Source: Paraplanobispora siamensis (GTDB lineage: Bacteria > Actinomycetota > Actinomycetes > Streptosporangiales > Streptosporangiaceae). From it: 64,000 nt of DNA. This document shows positions 24,381 to 32,973 of the stretch, one piece after another. Within the stretch, counting starts at the first letter, position 1, and each line of letters opens with the position of its first letter. Under the pieces are notes generated by a model, which did not search any database, was not told the origin of the DNA, and saw nothing but the letters and a program-made list of their open reading frames with translations. The translations under genes and the position numbers were made by a program. Where the stretch lies: contig NZ_BOOJ01000012.1 in NCBI RefSeq assembly GCF_016863175.1, positions 296,016 through 360,015 on the forward strand, written 5' to 3'.

Positions 24381-25390
24381 CTGCCCTCACCTTCGTGATC
24401 GCCCTCGCCGCGGCGGCTGCCGCGGCGGCCGGTCCCGCCGCGGGGGGAGGCGGCCCGGGAAGAGACGGCACGGGAGGACGCGGCCCGGGAGGACCTGCCA
24501 CGGGCGCCGGCGGACTGTCCGGCCAGACCGGCCACGGCGGCCAGGCCGATGCGCATCCCGCACGCCAGGTCGGCGCCGGAGGTGTGGCCGAGCCCGAGCA
24601 GCCGGCGCAGCGCGGGCTCCAGATCCTGCCGTCCGGCCAGGCCGCGCAGGACCGCGAGGACCTCACCGCTGGCCTCGCCCCGGGCCGCGCAGTGCAGCAG
24701 CGTCGCCGAGATGGGGGTGGTCCTGCTGCGGGCGTCGAAGGTCACCGCGGCGGCCAGCCAGTCGGCCAGCCAGACCGCGCGTTCCACTCCGGCCGCCGCG
24801 CCCAGGTGGCGCAGCGCCACCAGCAGTCCGGCCAGCACGTCGTCACCGCTCGGCGTCAGGCCGGGCCCCAGGCCGACGAGCTGCTCGGAGGCCATGATGC
24901 CGTTCAGCAGCGAGGCCTCGGCGCACGCCTCGGCCAGCAGGGCGACGGCGCCGTTGCCCTCCAGCCCCGGGCGCCTGGCCGACCTGTCGCACAGCTCGGT
25001 CAGCTGGGGCAGCACGTGCGCCAGCCGTACCGGGTCGACCGGGCCGAGCGGCGGGGCCGGGTTCCACCAGCGGTGGGCCCGCAGGCTGAGGTGCCCGACC
25101 TCGATCGAGCCGTCTCCGACGGAGGCCTCGTCGCCCACGGTGACCCGGGGCAGCGGGGCGTTGAGGACGACCGCGTTGGGCAGCCGGGTGGCCTCCCCGG
25201 TGACCACCGCCACCACATGGGGTTCCAGCTCCGCGCGGACCTCCAGGTAGACCCCGGCGGGAAAGGCCGCCAGCACCCGCGCGGGACGGCGGGGCGACTC
25301 CAGCACGGGGCGCAGGATCGCGCTGGCCGCACCGGTCGCCTGTGCCCGTGTGTGCGCCCGGTGTGTTCGCGGGCGCGTTCCGACCGTCAC
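24377..25390 (-). CDS. allH: DUF2877 protein, AllH-like oxamate carbamoyltransferase subunit
   Basis: The 337-aa product carries the DUF2877 signature GLGPGLTPSGDDVLAGLLVA followed by TFDARSRTTPISATLLHCAARGE and LGLGHTSGADLACGMRIGL, as in E. coli YlbF/AllH. It is the first gene of the operon with fdrA and DUF1116, all joined by 4-bp overlaps. The C-terminal 40 residues are a low-complexity Ser/Arg/Ala tail built by 15-bp tandem repeats and are unlike the family. GTG 25390 is the furthest start; a later one near residue 30 is possible. Confidence 0.82.
   Translation of the reverse strand: MTVGTRPRTHRAHTRAQATGAASAILRPVLESPRRPARVLAAFPAGVYLEVRAELEPHVVAVVTGEATRLPNAVVLNAPLPRVTVGDEASVGDGSIEVGHLSLRAHRWWNPAPPLGPVDPVRLAHVLPQLTELCDRSARRPGLEGNGAVALLAEACAEASLLNGIMASEQLVGLGPGLTPSGDDVLAGLLVALRHLGAAAGVERAVWLADWLAAAVTFDARSRTTPISATLLHCAARGEASGEVLAVLRGLAGRQDLEPALRRLLGLGHTSGADLACGMRIGLAAVAGLAGQSAGARGRSSRAASSRAVSSRAASPRGGTGRRGSRRGEGDHEGEGR
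24451..24495 (-). repeat. In-frame 15-bp tandem repeats in the 3' end of the DUF2877 gene
   Basis: Three units near CGGCCCGGGAAGAGA (24451-24465, 24466-24480, 24481-24495) differ at a few bases; each adds five residues of the SSRAA kind to the C-terminal tail of the protein. Confidence 0.75.
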
Positions 25391-25454
25391 CGGCCCTCAC
25401 CATCCATGGCCCGACGGTAAAACGGCACGCGATCAGGTCCGTACGGAGAAAGCT

Positions 25455-25479
25455 GCCAACAGTCCGCCCAAAGGTTGGC
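25455..25479. promoter_or_regulatory. Inverted repeat between pucR and the allHFG-like operon
   Basis: GCCAAC (25455-25460) and GTTGGC (25474-25479) face each other across 13 bp, both flanked by AAG/CTT-like bases. This sits midway in the 127-bp divergent region, where a PucR operator would be expected. It is short and could be chance. Confidence 0.35.
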
Positions 25480-25517
25480 TCTTCCTGACAGACGGTTCCG
25501 TCGGTAACAATCGCACC

Positions 25518-27080
25518 ATGGAACCCCCCGTGCGCCTGGCCAGCACCGGAACGATCACTCACGGCGTCGCCGTCGGCGAGGTCCTCGGCGTCTCGACCCT
25601 GGCCGGGGCCCGGCTGATCGCGGGGGAGCGGGGCCTGGACCGCATCGTGCAACGGCTCAACGTGATGGAGGTCCCCGACATCCTCGCCTGGGTCAAGCCG
25701 CACGAGCTGCTGCTCACCACCGGCTACCCGCTGCGCAACACGCCCCAGTCGCTCGACCGGCTGGTGACCGACCTGGACGACCGGGGCCTGGCCGCGCTGG
25801 CCATCAAGCTCGGCCGCTATCTGGACGAGCTGCCCGACGAGATGGTGGAGCAGGCCGACCGGCTGGGCTTCCCGCTGATCCAGCTCCCCGACGACGTCGG
25901 CTTCGACGACATCCTCAACCAGGTCCTCACCGACATCCTCAACCGGCAGGCCGCCGTGCTCGCGCGGGCCGAGGAGGCGCACCGGGCGCTGGTGCAGGTG
26001 GTGCTGGCCGGGGGCGGGCTGCGCGAGGTGGCCGCCGAGGTGGCCGGGCTGCTCGACGTGGCCGTGGCCGTGGTCGACGGCGCCGGTCAGATGCTGGCCG
26101 CCGCCGGACCGCCCGAGTACGTCGCCGCCATGCGCGGGGTCCCCGACGACCGCCGCACCGTCGTGCCCGTCGTGGCGGGCGGGCACCACCACGGCCGCAT
26201 CGTCGCCTACGGCCCCGCCGGGGCCGTCGACGACAACGACGTCGGCATCCTGGAACGTGCCGCCACGGTCGCGGCGCTCGTGGTCACCCGGCAGGAGGCG
26301 GTCAACGCCGTCGAGAGCAAGTACCGCGCCGACTTCCTGCGCGACGTGCTCACCGGCAGGGCCGGCACCTCCGAGCGGGTCGCCTCCCGGGCCGCGGCCT
26401 TCGGCTGGGACCTGGAGCGCCCGGTCGTCGTCCTGGTGGCCGAGCTCGACCCCGAGAGCGACGAGCGGACCGCCCAGGACCGCCTGATCTCCTGCTGGAG
26501 CGCCGCGCTGCGCCGCCACGACCCGCGCGGCGCGGTGGCCGGTTTCTCCCACGAGGTGGTCGCCGTCGTGGACGCCGCGGCCGATGCCGTACGGCTGGCC
26601 AAGGACGCCGCGGCCGCCTTCTCCGAGTGTCTGCCGGCGACCTTCTCCACCGGCGCCAGCCGTACCGCCACCGGGGCCGAGGCGCTGCCCGAGGCGTACG
26701 GCCAGGCGCTGAAGGCCGCCCGGGTGGGCCGCCAGCTCCACGGGCCCGGCGCGGTGGCCCACTTCGACCAGCTCGGCGTCTATCGCCTGCTCTCGCTGGT
26801 CAGCGACACCGCCGAGCTGCACGCCTTCGTCCGCGAGACCCTCGGCCAGCTCGCCTCCGACGACGACGCGGAGAACGCCGACCTGCGCCGCACCCTGCAG
26901 GTGCTGCTGGAGACCAACCTCAACGTCGCCGAGACGGCCCGGCGGCTGCACTTCCACTACAACACGCTGCGCTACCGGATCGGCAAGCTGGAGCGCATGC
27001 TCGGCAACTTCACCGAGGACGCCCACCTGCGGCTCAACCTGACCCTCGCGCTGCACGTCCTGCGGATGCGCGGCATCTGA
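25518..27080 (+). CDS. pucR: PucR-family transcriptional regulator of purine catabolism
   Basis: The 520-aa cytosolic protein has a PucR N-terminal domain (about 20-145: GVSTLAGARLIAGERGLDR, HELLLTTGYPL, DELPDEMVEQADRLGFPLI), a central GGDEF-like/GAF-like region, and a C-terminal helix-turn-helix of the PucR class (NLNVAETARRLHFHYNTLRY, about 465-484). Such proteins sense purine degradation products such as allantoin. ATG 25518 is chosen because the family similarity begins shortly after and the upstream reading frame is intergenic. Divergent placement from the oxamate operon and upstream of the permease/hydroxylase genes makes both likely targets. Confidence 0.9.
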   Translation: MEPPVRLASTGTITHGVAVGEVLGVSTLAGARLIAGERGLDRIVQRLNVMEVPDILAWVKPHELLLTTGYPLRNTPQSLDRLVTDLDDRGLAALAIKLGRYLDELPDEMVEQADRLGFPLIQLPDDVGFDDILNQVLTDILNRQAAVLARAEEAHRALVQVVLAGGGLREVAAEVAGLLDVAVAVVDGAGQMLAAAGPPEYVAAMRGVPDDRRTVVPVVAGGHHHGRIVAYGPAGAVDDNDVGILERAATVAALVVTRQEAVNAVESKYRADFLRDVLTGRAGTSERVASRAAAFGWDLERPVVVLVAELDPESDERTAQDRLISCWSAALRRHDPRGAVAGFSHEVVAVVDAAADAVRLAKDAAAAFSECLPATFSTGASRTATGAEALPEAYGQALKAARVGRQLHGPGAVAHFDQLGVYRLLSLVSDTAELHAFVRETLGQLASDDDAENADLRRTLQVLLETNLNVAETARRLHFHYNTLRYRIGKLERMLGNFTEDAHLRLNLTLALHVLRMRGI

Positions 27081-27128
27081 CCACCGCTGACACGCTGTGC
27101 CTGAGGGGCCGGGCGGGGGCCCGGGTCC

Positions 27129-27134
27129 TAAGCT
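27129..27134 (+). promoter_or_regulatory. -10 box for leaderless S4-protein transcript
   Basis: TAAGCT ends 6 nt before GTG 27141. This favours that GTG over the GTG at 27135, which directly abuts the -10 box. Confidence 0.5.
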
Positions 27135-27140
27135 GTGGGC

Positions 27141-27362
27141 GTGCGAGAGACCTTTGAACTGACGACCGACTACATCCCGCTGTGCGACCTGCTGAAGTAC
27201 TGCGCCGTCACCGACACCGGCGGCCAGGCCAAGCACCTCGTCGCCGAGGGGAACGTCATGGTGGACGGCGAGGTCGAGCTCCGCAAAACCTGCAAGATCC
27301 GCGCCGGTCAGGTCGTCACCGGCGACGGCTTCGAGATCGAAGTGGTCGCCGCGGGAGGCTGA
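27141..27362 (+). CDS. S4-domain RNA-binding protein
   Basis: The 73-aa product is almost entirely one S4 domain: IPLCDLLKYCAVTDTGGQAK, then LVAEGNVMVDGEVELRKTCKI and IRAGQVV. Single S4 proteins (YaaA/RlbA-like) bind structured RNA and may act on ribosomes or tRNA. No link to purine use is evident despite its position between pucR and the permease. The start was set by the -10 box (leaderless); GTG 27135 would add two residues. Confidence 0.82.
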   Translation: MRETFELTTDYIPLCDLLKYCAVTDTGGQAKHLVAEGNVMVDGEVELRKTCKIRAGQVVTGDGFEIEVVAAGG

Positions 27363-27568
27363 CCCGGTCCGCTCACCGGCCCGCTCACCGGGCGTCCCCG
27401 CCGGTTGTGCGTAAGCCGTCCCCTGGTCGGCGGCTCAGATTTGGCAGATCATGACGATGTGAGGGCGGGTTCACGGTCCTAATGTGCCCGCAACGGCAGC
27501 AGTGAAAGATCCGCCGGAGGGAGCCTGCGGGGCGGCCACCGACCGACGGCCCGGGAAAGGTGGGCTTG

Positions 27569-28936
27569 ATGGTTGCAGGATGGACCAAACACGGAGACGG
27601 ACGCACCCTGGCGCCGGGGGAGGTCGTCAAGCCTGAGGAACGCCTGTCCTGGCCGCGCATGGTCGGGTTCGGGGCCCAGCACGTCATCGCGATGTTCGGC
27701 GCGACATTCGTCTTCCCCGTCGTCATGGGACTCGACCCCAATGTCGCGATCATGATGTCGGGCGTCGCGACGATCCTCTTCCTGCTCATCGTGAACGGGA
27801 AGATCCCCAGTTATCTCGGCACCTCGGCGTCCTTCGTCGGGGCGGTGGCCGCCATCCGCGCGGGCGGCGGCGACAGCGTGACGGTCACCAGCGCGATCCT
27901 GGTGGCGGGAGCCGTACTGGCACTGTGCGGATACCTCATCCACCGGATGGGCGTGCAGGTCATCCACCGGATCTTCCCGCCGGTGGTCACCGGCGCGGTG
28001 GTCATGCTGATCGGCTTCGGCCTGGCCTACGTGGTGGCCCGCTTCTACTGGCCCGCCGACCAGTGGATCGCCCTCATCACCATGCTGGTGACCTTCGTGG
28101 TCATCGTCCTGTTCAAGGGGTTCATCGGCCGGATCGGCATCCTGATCGGCCTGGTCGCAGGCTTCATCCTGTCCTGGGCGGCCGACCGCATCTTCGGGAA
28201 CATCACCGCCTACAACGCCGCCACCGGCCAGGTGGACACCCACCCGAGGGTCAACCTCGACGCGGTGGCCGACGCCCCCTGGATCGGTCTGCCGGACTTC
28301 CACCTGCCCACCGACTTCAAGGCCTCGGCGATCCTGCTGGTGCTGCCCGCCGTCATCGCGCTCATCGCGGAGAACATCGGGCACGTCAAGGCCGTGGGCG
28401 AGATGACCGGCGTCGACGCCGACCCCTACGTCGGCCGGGCGTTGATCGGCGACGGCGTCGGCACCATGGTCGCCAGCGCCGCGGGCGGCTCGCCCACCAC
28501 CACCTACGCCGAGAACATCGGCGTCATGGCGGCGACCCGGGTCTACTCGACCCTGGCCTACTACATCGCCGGCGTCATCGCGATCCTGTTCGGCCTGTGC
28601 CCGAAGTTCGGCGCGCTGGTCGCGGCCACGCCCAACGGCGTGCTCGGCGGCGTCACCGTCATCCTCTACGGCATGATCGGCCTGCTCGGCGCCAAGATCT
28701 GGATCGAGAACCGGGTCGACTTCTCCGATCCGGTCAACATGGTGCCCATCGGTGCGGGCATCATCATGGCCATCGGCCCGGTCGACATGGTGATCACCGA
28801 AGACTTCACGCTCTCGGGCATCGCGCTCGGCACCATCGTGGCGCTCGGCGGTTACCACCTGCTCCGGGCCCTCTCCCGCCGCGACGCACATGCCGGACCG
28901 CGCGACGACCACCCCAGACGAGAGGCAACCGGTTGA
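27569..28936 (+). CDS. NCS2-family uracil/xanthine permease
   Basis: The 455-aa membrane protein has about 14 helices in the 7+7 UraA fold. Key family stretches are VALKASAILL-type TM8 with ALIAENIGHVKAVGEMTG (substrate-binding Glu) and TM10 GGSPTTTYAENIGVMAATRV. The sequence is close to UraA-like nucleobase:proton symporters; the cluster suggests xanthine or urate as cargo. ATG 27569 has AAAGGTGG 6-7 nt upstream; GTG 27560 overlaps that site and is rejected. It overlaps the next gene by 4 bp (TTGA). The 200 bp before it contain tandem CCGCTCACCGG copies after the S4 gene and no gene. Confidence 0.9.
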   Translation: MVAGWTKHGDGRTLAPGEVVKPEERLSWPRMVGFGAQHVIAMFGATFVFPVVMGLDPNVAIMMSGVATILFLLIVNGKIPSYLGTSASFVGAVAAIRAGGGDSVTVTSAILVAGAVLALCGYLIHRMGVQVIHRIFPPVVTGAVVMLIGFGLAYVVARFYWPADQWIALITMLVTFVVIVLFKGFIGRIGILIGLVAGFILSWAADRIFGNITAYNAATGQVDTHPRVNLDAVADAPWIGLPDFHLPTDFKASAILLVLPAVIALIAENIGHVKAVGEMTGVDADPYVGRALIGDGVGTMVASAAGGSPTTTYAENIGVMAATRVYSTLAYYIAGVIAILFGLCPKFGALVAATPNGVLGGVTVILYGMIGLLGAKIWIENRVDFSDPVNMVPIGAGIIMAIGPVDMVITEDFTLSGIALGTIVALGGYHLLRALSRRDAHAGPRDDHPRREATG

Positions 28937-29865
28937 AGCCACCCCCCTTCGACTATCACGCCCCCCGCTCCGTCGCCGAGGCGCTCGACGTCCTGGCGGC
29001 GGAGGGGGAGCGGGCCAAGGTGCTCGCGGGCGGCCAGAGCCTGATCCCGCTGCTGAACATGCGGCTGGCCGCTCCCGGGCATCTCGTGGACATCAACCGC
29101 CTGACCGGGCTGGCGGGCGTCGAGGTGGAGCCGGACGGAGTCCGGATCGGGGCGCTGGCCCGGCACGCCGAGGTGGAGCGTTCCGAGCCGGCCGCCGCCG
29201 CCCAGCCCCTGCTCCGTCAGGCGCTCGGGCTGGTGGCCCACCCGGTGGTCCGCAACCGGGGCACCGTGGTCGGCAGCCTCGTCCACGCCGACCCGGCCGC
29301 CGAGCTCCCCGCGGTGCTCACCCTGCTCGGCGGCTCGGTACGGCTCGCGCGACGCGGCGGGCCGGGCACCCCGGCCGCGGGCTCCTCCACCGCACAGGAC
29401 GTCGCGGCGGGCGGCTCCTTCGTCGTGCGGGACGTCGCGGCGGGCGAGTTCTTCACCGGCCCGCTGGAGTCGGCGGCCGGCCCCGGCGAGCTGGCCGTCT
29501 CCGCCTTCTTCCCGGCCCTGCCCCCGCGCTCGGGCACCGCCTTCCGCGAGGTGGCCAGGCGGCACGGCGACTACGCGCTGGCCGGCGTCGCGGCCCTGGT
29601 CGTCCTGGACGACGACCTGCGGATCACCTCGGCCGCGGTGGCGTGCGTGAGCGCCGGTCCGGTCCCGCTGCTCGTCGACGTCACCGGCGAGTGCGGGCAC
29701 CGCCCGCCCGCCTCCGCCGGCTGGGCCGGGGCCGCGCGCGCCGTACAGGACCGCGCCGAGCCCGAGGACGACATCCACGCCACCGCCGGTTACCGGCGGC
29801 ACCTCATCGGGGTGCTCGCCGAGCGGGCGTTGCGCGACGCGGCGAGGGAGGCCCTGAATGGCTGA
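28933..29865 (+). CDS. Molybdenum hydroxylase FAD subunit (CoxM/XdhB type)
   Basis: The 310-aa FAD-binding subunit shows FDYHAPRSVAEALDVLAAEG, AKVLAGGQSLIPLLNMRLA, VRNRGTVVGSLVHADPAAEL and a GDYALAGVAALV region, the usual order for the medium chain of xanthine-dehydrogenase-like enzymes. An unusual insert of about 30 residues (SSTAQDVAAGGSFVVRDVAAG) arose from a short DNA duplication (GACGTCGCGGCGGGC twice). TTG 28933 overlaps the permease stop and has GAGAGG 7 nt upstream. Works with the 2Fe-2S and Mo subunits encoded downstream. Confidence 0.9.
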   Translation: MKPPPFDYHAPRSVAEALDVLAAEGERAKVLAGGQSLIPLLNMRLAAPGHLVDINRLTGLAGVEVEPDGVRIGALARHAEVERSEPAAAAQPLLRQALGLVAHPVVRNRGTVVGSLVHADPAAELPAVLTLLGGSVRLARRGGPGTPAAGSSTAQDVAAGGSFVVRDVAAGEFFTGPLESAAGPGELAVSAFFPALPPRSGTAFREVARRHGDYALAGVAALVVLDDDLRITSAAVACVSAGPVPLLVDVTGECGHRPPASAGWAGAARAVQDRAEPEDDIHATAGYRRHLIGVLAERALRDAAREALNG

Positions 29866-30343
29866 GAGGACGCACGACATCACGCTCGTGGTCAACGGGA
29901 CGGTCAGGCGGGCCGCGGTCCCCGGGCGGCGCCTGCTGTCCGACTGCCTCCGGCACGACCTGGGCCTGACCGGCACGCACGTGGGGTGCGAGCACGGGGT
30001 GTGCGGGTGCTGCACGGTGCTGCTGGACGGCGAGCCGGTCCGCTCGTGCCTGACGTTCGCCGTCACCGTGGACGGGCGCGAGATCACCACGGTCGAGGGC
30101 CTGGCCGACGGCGAGCGGATGTCCCCGGTGCAGCGGGCCTTCGCCGAGTGCCACGGCCTGCAGTGCGGCTTCTGCACCCCCGGCTTCCTGTGCACGGTCA
30201 CCGCCCTGCTGCGGGACAACCCCGTGCCCACCGACGAGGAGGTGCTGGAGGGGATCTCCGGCAACCTGTGCCGGTGCACGGGCTACCAGAACATCGTCAA
30301 GGCCGTGCACCGGGCGGCCGAGATCATGGCGGAGGAGTCGTGA
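29858..30343 (+). CDS. Molybdenum hydroxylase 2Fe-2S subunit (CoxS/XdhC-small type)
   Basis: The 161-aa subunit carries two 2Fe-2S clusters: the ferredoxin cluster by Cys44, Cys49, Cys52 and Cys64 (GCEHGVCGCC) and the second by Cys103, Cys106, Cys138 and Cys140 (LQCGFCTPG and NLCRCTGYQNIV). It relays electrons between the Mo and FAD subunits. Its ATG overlaps the FAD-subunit stop by 8 bp. Full length for the family. Confidence 0.94.
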   Translation: MAERTHDITLVVNGTVRRAAVPGRRLLSDCLRHDLGLTGTHVGCEHGVCGCCTVLLDGEPVRSCLTFAVTVDGREITTVEGLADGERMSPVQRAFAECHGLQCGFCTPGFLCTVTALLRDNPVPTDEEVLEGISGNLCRCTGYQNIVKAVHRAAEIMAEES

Positions 30344-30407
30344 CCGGGCGGCGGCCGCGCACCGCGGCGGTCCCCGGGACGCGACCGGGCCTGCGGGAGG
30401 CGGAGCG

Positions 30408-32795
30408 GTGACGACGAAGCTGTTCGGGGAGCCCGTACGGCGCCGGGAGGACCCGCGCCTGCTCACCGGCCGGGGCCGCTATCTCGACGACCTCGGCCGC
30501 GACGCGCTGGCCGCGGCGTTCGTCAGGTCCCCGCACGCGCACGCCGTGATCCGCGACATCGACGTGTCGGCCGCGCTCGACGTGGACGGGCTGGTGGCCA
30601 TCTACACCTGGGAGGACCTGCCGGACCGGCTCGCCGAGCCGCTGCCGCTGCTCATCCCGCACCCGGCCCTGACCCACGGCCGCACCGCCTACCCGCTGGC
30701 GCGCGAGCGCGTGCGGCACGTGGGCGAGCCGGTCGTCATGGTCGTCGCCCGCGACCGCTACGTCGCCGAGGACGCCTGCGCGCTGATCCGGGTGGACTAC
30801 GAGCTCCTCAAGCCGGTGGTCGGGGTGGAGGAGGCCGCCCAGTCGGCGCAGCTCGTCCACGACGACGTGCCGGGCAACGTCGGCGCGCGCATGGTCCAGG
30901 AGGTGCCCTCGGCCGGCGGGCTCGACGTGCGCGAGGTCATCGAGGACGCGCCGCACACGCTGGCCTTCCGGCTGGACATCGAGCGCAGCGCGTCCACGCC
31001 GCTGGAGGGGCGCGGCGTGTACGCCCGCTGGGACGCCGACGACTCCTCCCTGCGGGTCTACTCCAGCACCCAGACCTCCACCAGCGTCCGCATGGCCGTG
31101 GCCGCCAAGCTCGGCCTGCCGCTGCCCAAGGTCGAGGTGATCGCGCCGGACGTCGGCGGCGGGTTCGGCGTGAAGATCGTGCACCCGTGGCCGGAGGAGG
31201 TCCTGGTCCCCTGGGCGGCCATGCTGCTGAACCGCGAGGTGAAGTGGACCGAGGACCGGCGCGAGCACTTCGTCTCCTCGGCGCACGAGCGGGCCCAGGT
31301 GCAGTTCGTCCGGGTCGGCTTCGACGACGAGGGGCGGGTGCTCGGCCTGGAGGTGACCATCCTGCACGACCACGGCGCCTACACGCCGTACGGGATCATC
31401 GTGCCGATCATCACCTCCACCCAGCTGCCGGGGCCGTACAGGCTCGGGGCCTACCGGGTCGAGTTCTCCTCGATCTACACCAACACCGTGCAGGTCACGC
31501 CGTACCGGGGGGCGGGCCGCCCGCAGGCGGTCTTCTGCATGGAACGCACGATGGACCGCATCGCCGACCATCTCGGGCTGGACCGTACGGCGGTGCGCGC
31601 CGTCAACTTCATCCAGCCCGAGGAGTTCCCCTACGACCAGGGACTGATCTTCCAGGACGGCCGCCCGCTGATCTACGACAGCGGCGACTACCCCGAGTCG
31701 CTGCGCATGTTGAAGGAGCTGATCGGCTGGGACTCCTTCCCCGCCGAGAAGGAGCGGGCCGCGGCTGAGGGCAGGCGCATCGGCATCGGGGTCGGCTGTT
31801 ACGTCGAGGGCACCGGCGTCGGGCCGTACGAGGGCGGGCACGTCCAGGTCACCTCCGACGGCCGGGTGCACGTCTCGACCGGGCTGACCTCGCAGGGCCA
31901 GGGCCACGAGACCGCGTTCGCGCAGATCGCCGCGGCGGAGCTGGGCGTGCCGCTGGAGCGGGTCTCGGTCGTCACCGGTGACACCCGCAGGTTCGGCTAC
32001 GCGGTCGGCACCTTCGCCTCGCGCGCCGCCGTGATGAGCGGCAACGCGATCGCGCTGGCCTGCCGGAAGGTCAGGGAGAAGGCGCTGCGGATCGCCGCCG
32101 ACGCGCTGGAGGCCGACCCCCGCGACCTGGAGATCACCGACGGGATGGTCCACGTGGCCGGCACCCCGGGCGCCGCCATCCCGCTGGCCACCGTGGCCGT
32201 GCTGTCCAACCCGCTGCGCTACGCCTTCGACGAGGAGGCGGCCCGCGCCACGCAGTTCGCCGGGGCGGCCTCCTTCGACAGGCCGCCGGTGCCGGAGGGC
32301 GACGAGCCGGGACTGGAGGGGCGCGACTACTACTCGCCGATCCGCTCGACCTTCGCCTCCGGCATGCACGCGGCGATCGTCGAGACCGACCCGCTCACCG
32401 CGGAGATCCGCATCCTGCGCTACGCCGTCGTGCACGACTGCGGCAACCTCATCAACCCGATGATCGTCGAGGGGCAGATCCACGGCGGCGTCGCCCAGGG
32501 CGTCGGCGGCGCGCTGTACGAGCGGATGGTCTACGACGGCCACGGCCAGCTGCTCAACGCCTCGTTCATGGACTTCCTGATGCCGTACGCCACGGAGGTC
32601 CCGCACGTGGAGACGGCGCACCTGGAGACTCCGTCCCCGCTCAACCCGCTCGGCATCAAGGGCGCGGGCGAGGCGGGGGTCATCCCGGTCTCGGCGGTGA
32701 TCGCCTCGGCGATCGAGGACGCCGAGGGCATCCCGATCGACAAGATGCCCATCTCCCCGTCGGAGCTGTTCGACCTGCGCCGCGCCGCCTCCTGA
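30408..32795 (+). CDS. Molybdenum hydroxylase large subunit (XDH / CO-dehydrogenase form II type)
   Basis: The 795-aa catalytic subunit binds molybdopterin cytosine dinucleotide. Motifs include VGEPVVMVVA, PDVGGGFGVK, TPYRGAGRPQAV (the AYRGAGR form rather than AYRCSFR of true CO dehydrogenase), and GIKGAGEAG with the catalytic Glu near 755. True CO oxidation is therefore unlikely; xanthine or another N-heterocycle/aldehyde is favoured, and the permease/oxamate context points to purines. A 64-bp gap separates it from the small subunit. An 8-bp hairpin after the stop probably ends the operon. Confidence 0.93.
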   Translation: MTTKLFGEPVRRREDPRLLTGRGRYLDDLGRDALAAAFVRSPHAHAVIRDIDVSAALDVDGLVAIYTWEDLPDRLAEPLPLLIPHPALTHGRTAYPLARERVRHVGEPVVMVVARDRYVAEDACALIRVDYELLKPVVGVEEAAQSAQLVHDDVPGNVGARMVQEVPSAGGLDVREVIEDAPHTLAFRLDIERSASTPLEGRGVYARWDADDSSLRVYSSTQTSTSVRMAVAAKLGLPLPKVEVIAPDVGGGFGVKIVHPWPEEVLVPWAAMLLNREVKWTEDRREHFVSSAHERAQVQFVRVGFDDEGRVLGLEVTILHDHGAYTPYGIIVPIITSTQLPGPYRLGAYRVEFSSIYTNTVQVTPYRGAGRPQAVFCMERTMDRIADHLGLDRTAVRAVNFIQPEEFPYDQGLIFQDGRPLIYDSGDYPESLRMLKELIGWDSFPAEKERAAAEGRRIGIGVGCYVEGTGVGPYEGGHVQVTSDGRVHVSTGLTSQGQGHETAFAQIAAAELGVPLERVSVVTGDTRRFGYAVGTFASRAAVMSGNAIALACRKVREKALRIAADALEADPRDLEITDGMVHVAGTPGAAIPLATVAVLSNPLRYAFDEEAARATQFAGAASFDRPPVPEGDEPGLEGRDYYSPIRSTFASGMHAAIVETDPLTAEIRILRYAVVHDCGNLINPMIVEGQIHGGVAQGVGGALYERMVYDGHGQLLNASFMDFLMPYATEVPHVETAHLETPSPLNPLGIKGAGEAGVIPVSAVIASAIEDAEGIPIDKMPISPSELFDLRRAAS

Positions 32796-32813
32796 GCCCG
32801 CCGTGCCGCGCGG

Positions 32814-32833
32814 CCACCCGGTCCGCCGGGTGG
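32814..32833 (+). terminator. Hairpin terminator of the hydroxylase operon
   Basis: CCACCCGG (32814-32821) and CCGGGTGG (32826-32833) form a perfect 8-bp stem with a TCCG tetraloop, 19 bp after the stop. No T-run follows. Confidence 0.6.
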
Positions 32834-32896
32834 GCCGCCCGGGAGGTTGCGCCTCGGGTAGCGAATTGTTGCGGAAGAGGTGCGGAAAACCTCAGG

Positions 32897-32973
32897 TCAC
32901 GCCCGCCCCGCCCGATGAGGTCCGCTGCCGCCACGGACCGGCGGCAGCAACCCCAGGGAAGGGCGGGGCGTGA
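32897..32973 (+). promoter_or_regulatory. Structured 5' leader that hides the start of the secreted protein
   Basis: An outer stem pairs CCCCGCCC (32906-32913) with GGGCGGGG (32961-32968) and continues, after a 4-nt bulge, as TCACG (32897-32901) with CGTGA (32969-32973). The right strand contains the purine-rich ribosome site and the first base of ATG 32973. Inside are two exactly overlapping alternatives: GGTCCG (32919-32924) with CGGACC (32934-32939), or CTGCCGCC (32925-32932) with GGCGGCAG (32940-32947). Both cannot form fully at once. This is the layout of a translational switch; no known riboswitch class is recognised. Confidence 0.5.

Noticed and set aside
27363..27568. Riboswitch in front of the purine permease
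   Set aside because: No purine, NMT1 or other known aptamer pattern; only short direct repeats after the S4 gene and an ordinary ribosome site.
30408..32795. Large hydroxylase subunit as true CO dehydrogenase
   Set aside because: The active-site loop reads AYRGAGR-like and not AYRCSFR, the Cys-bearing form of genuine CoxL.
32893..32973. Overlapping inner stems before the secreted protein as a full H-type pseudoknot
   Set aside because: The stems abut with no loop bases between strands, so both cannot form completely; alternative hairpins are more likely.
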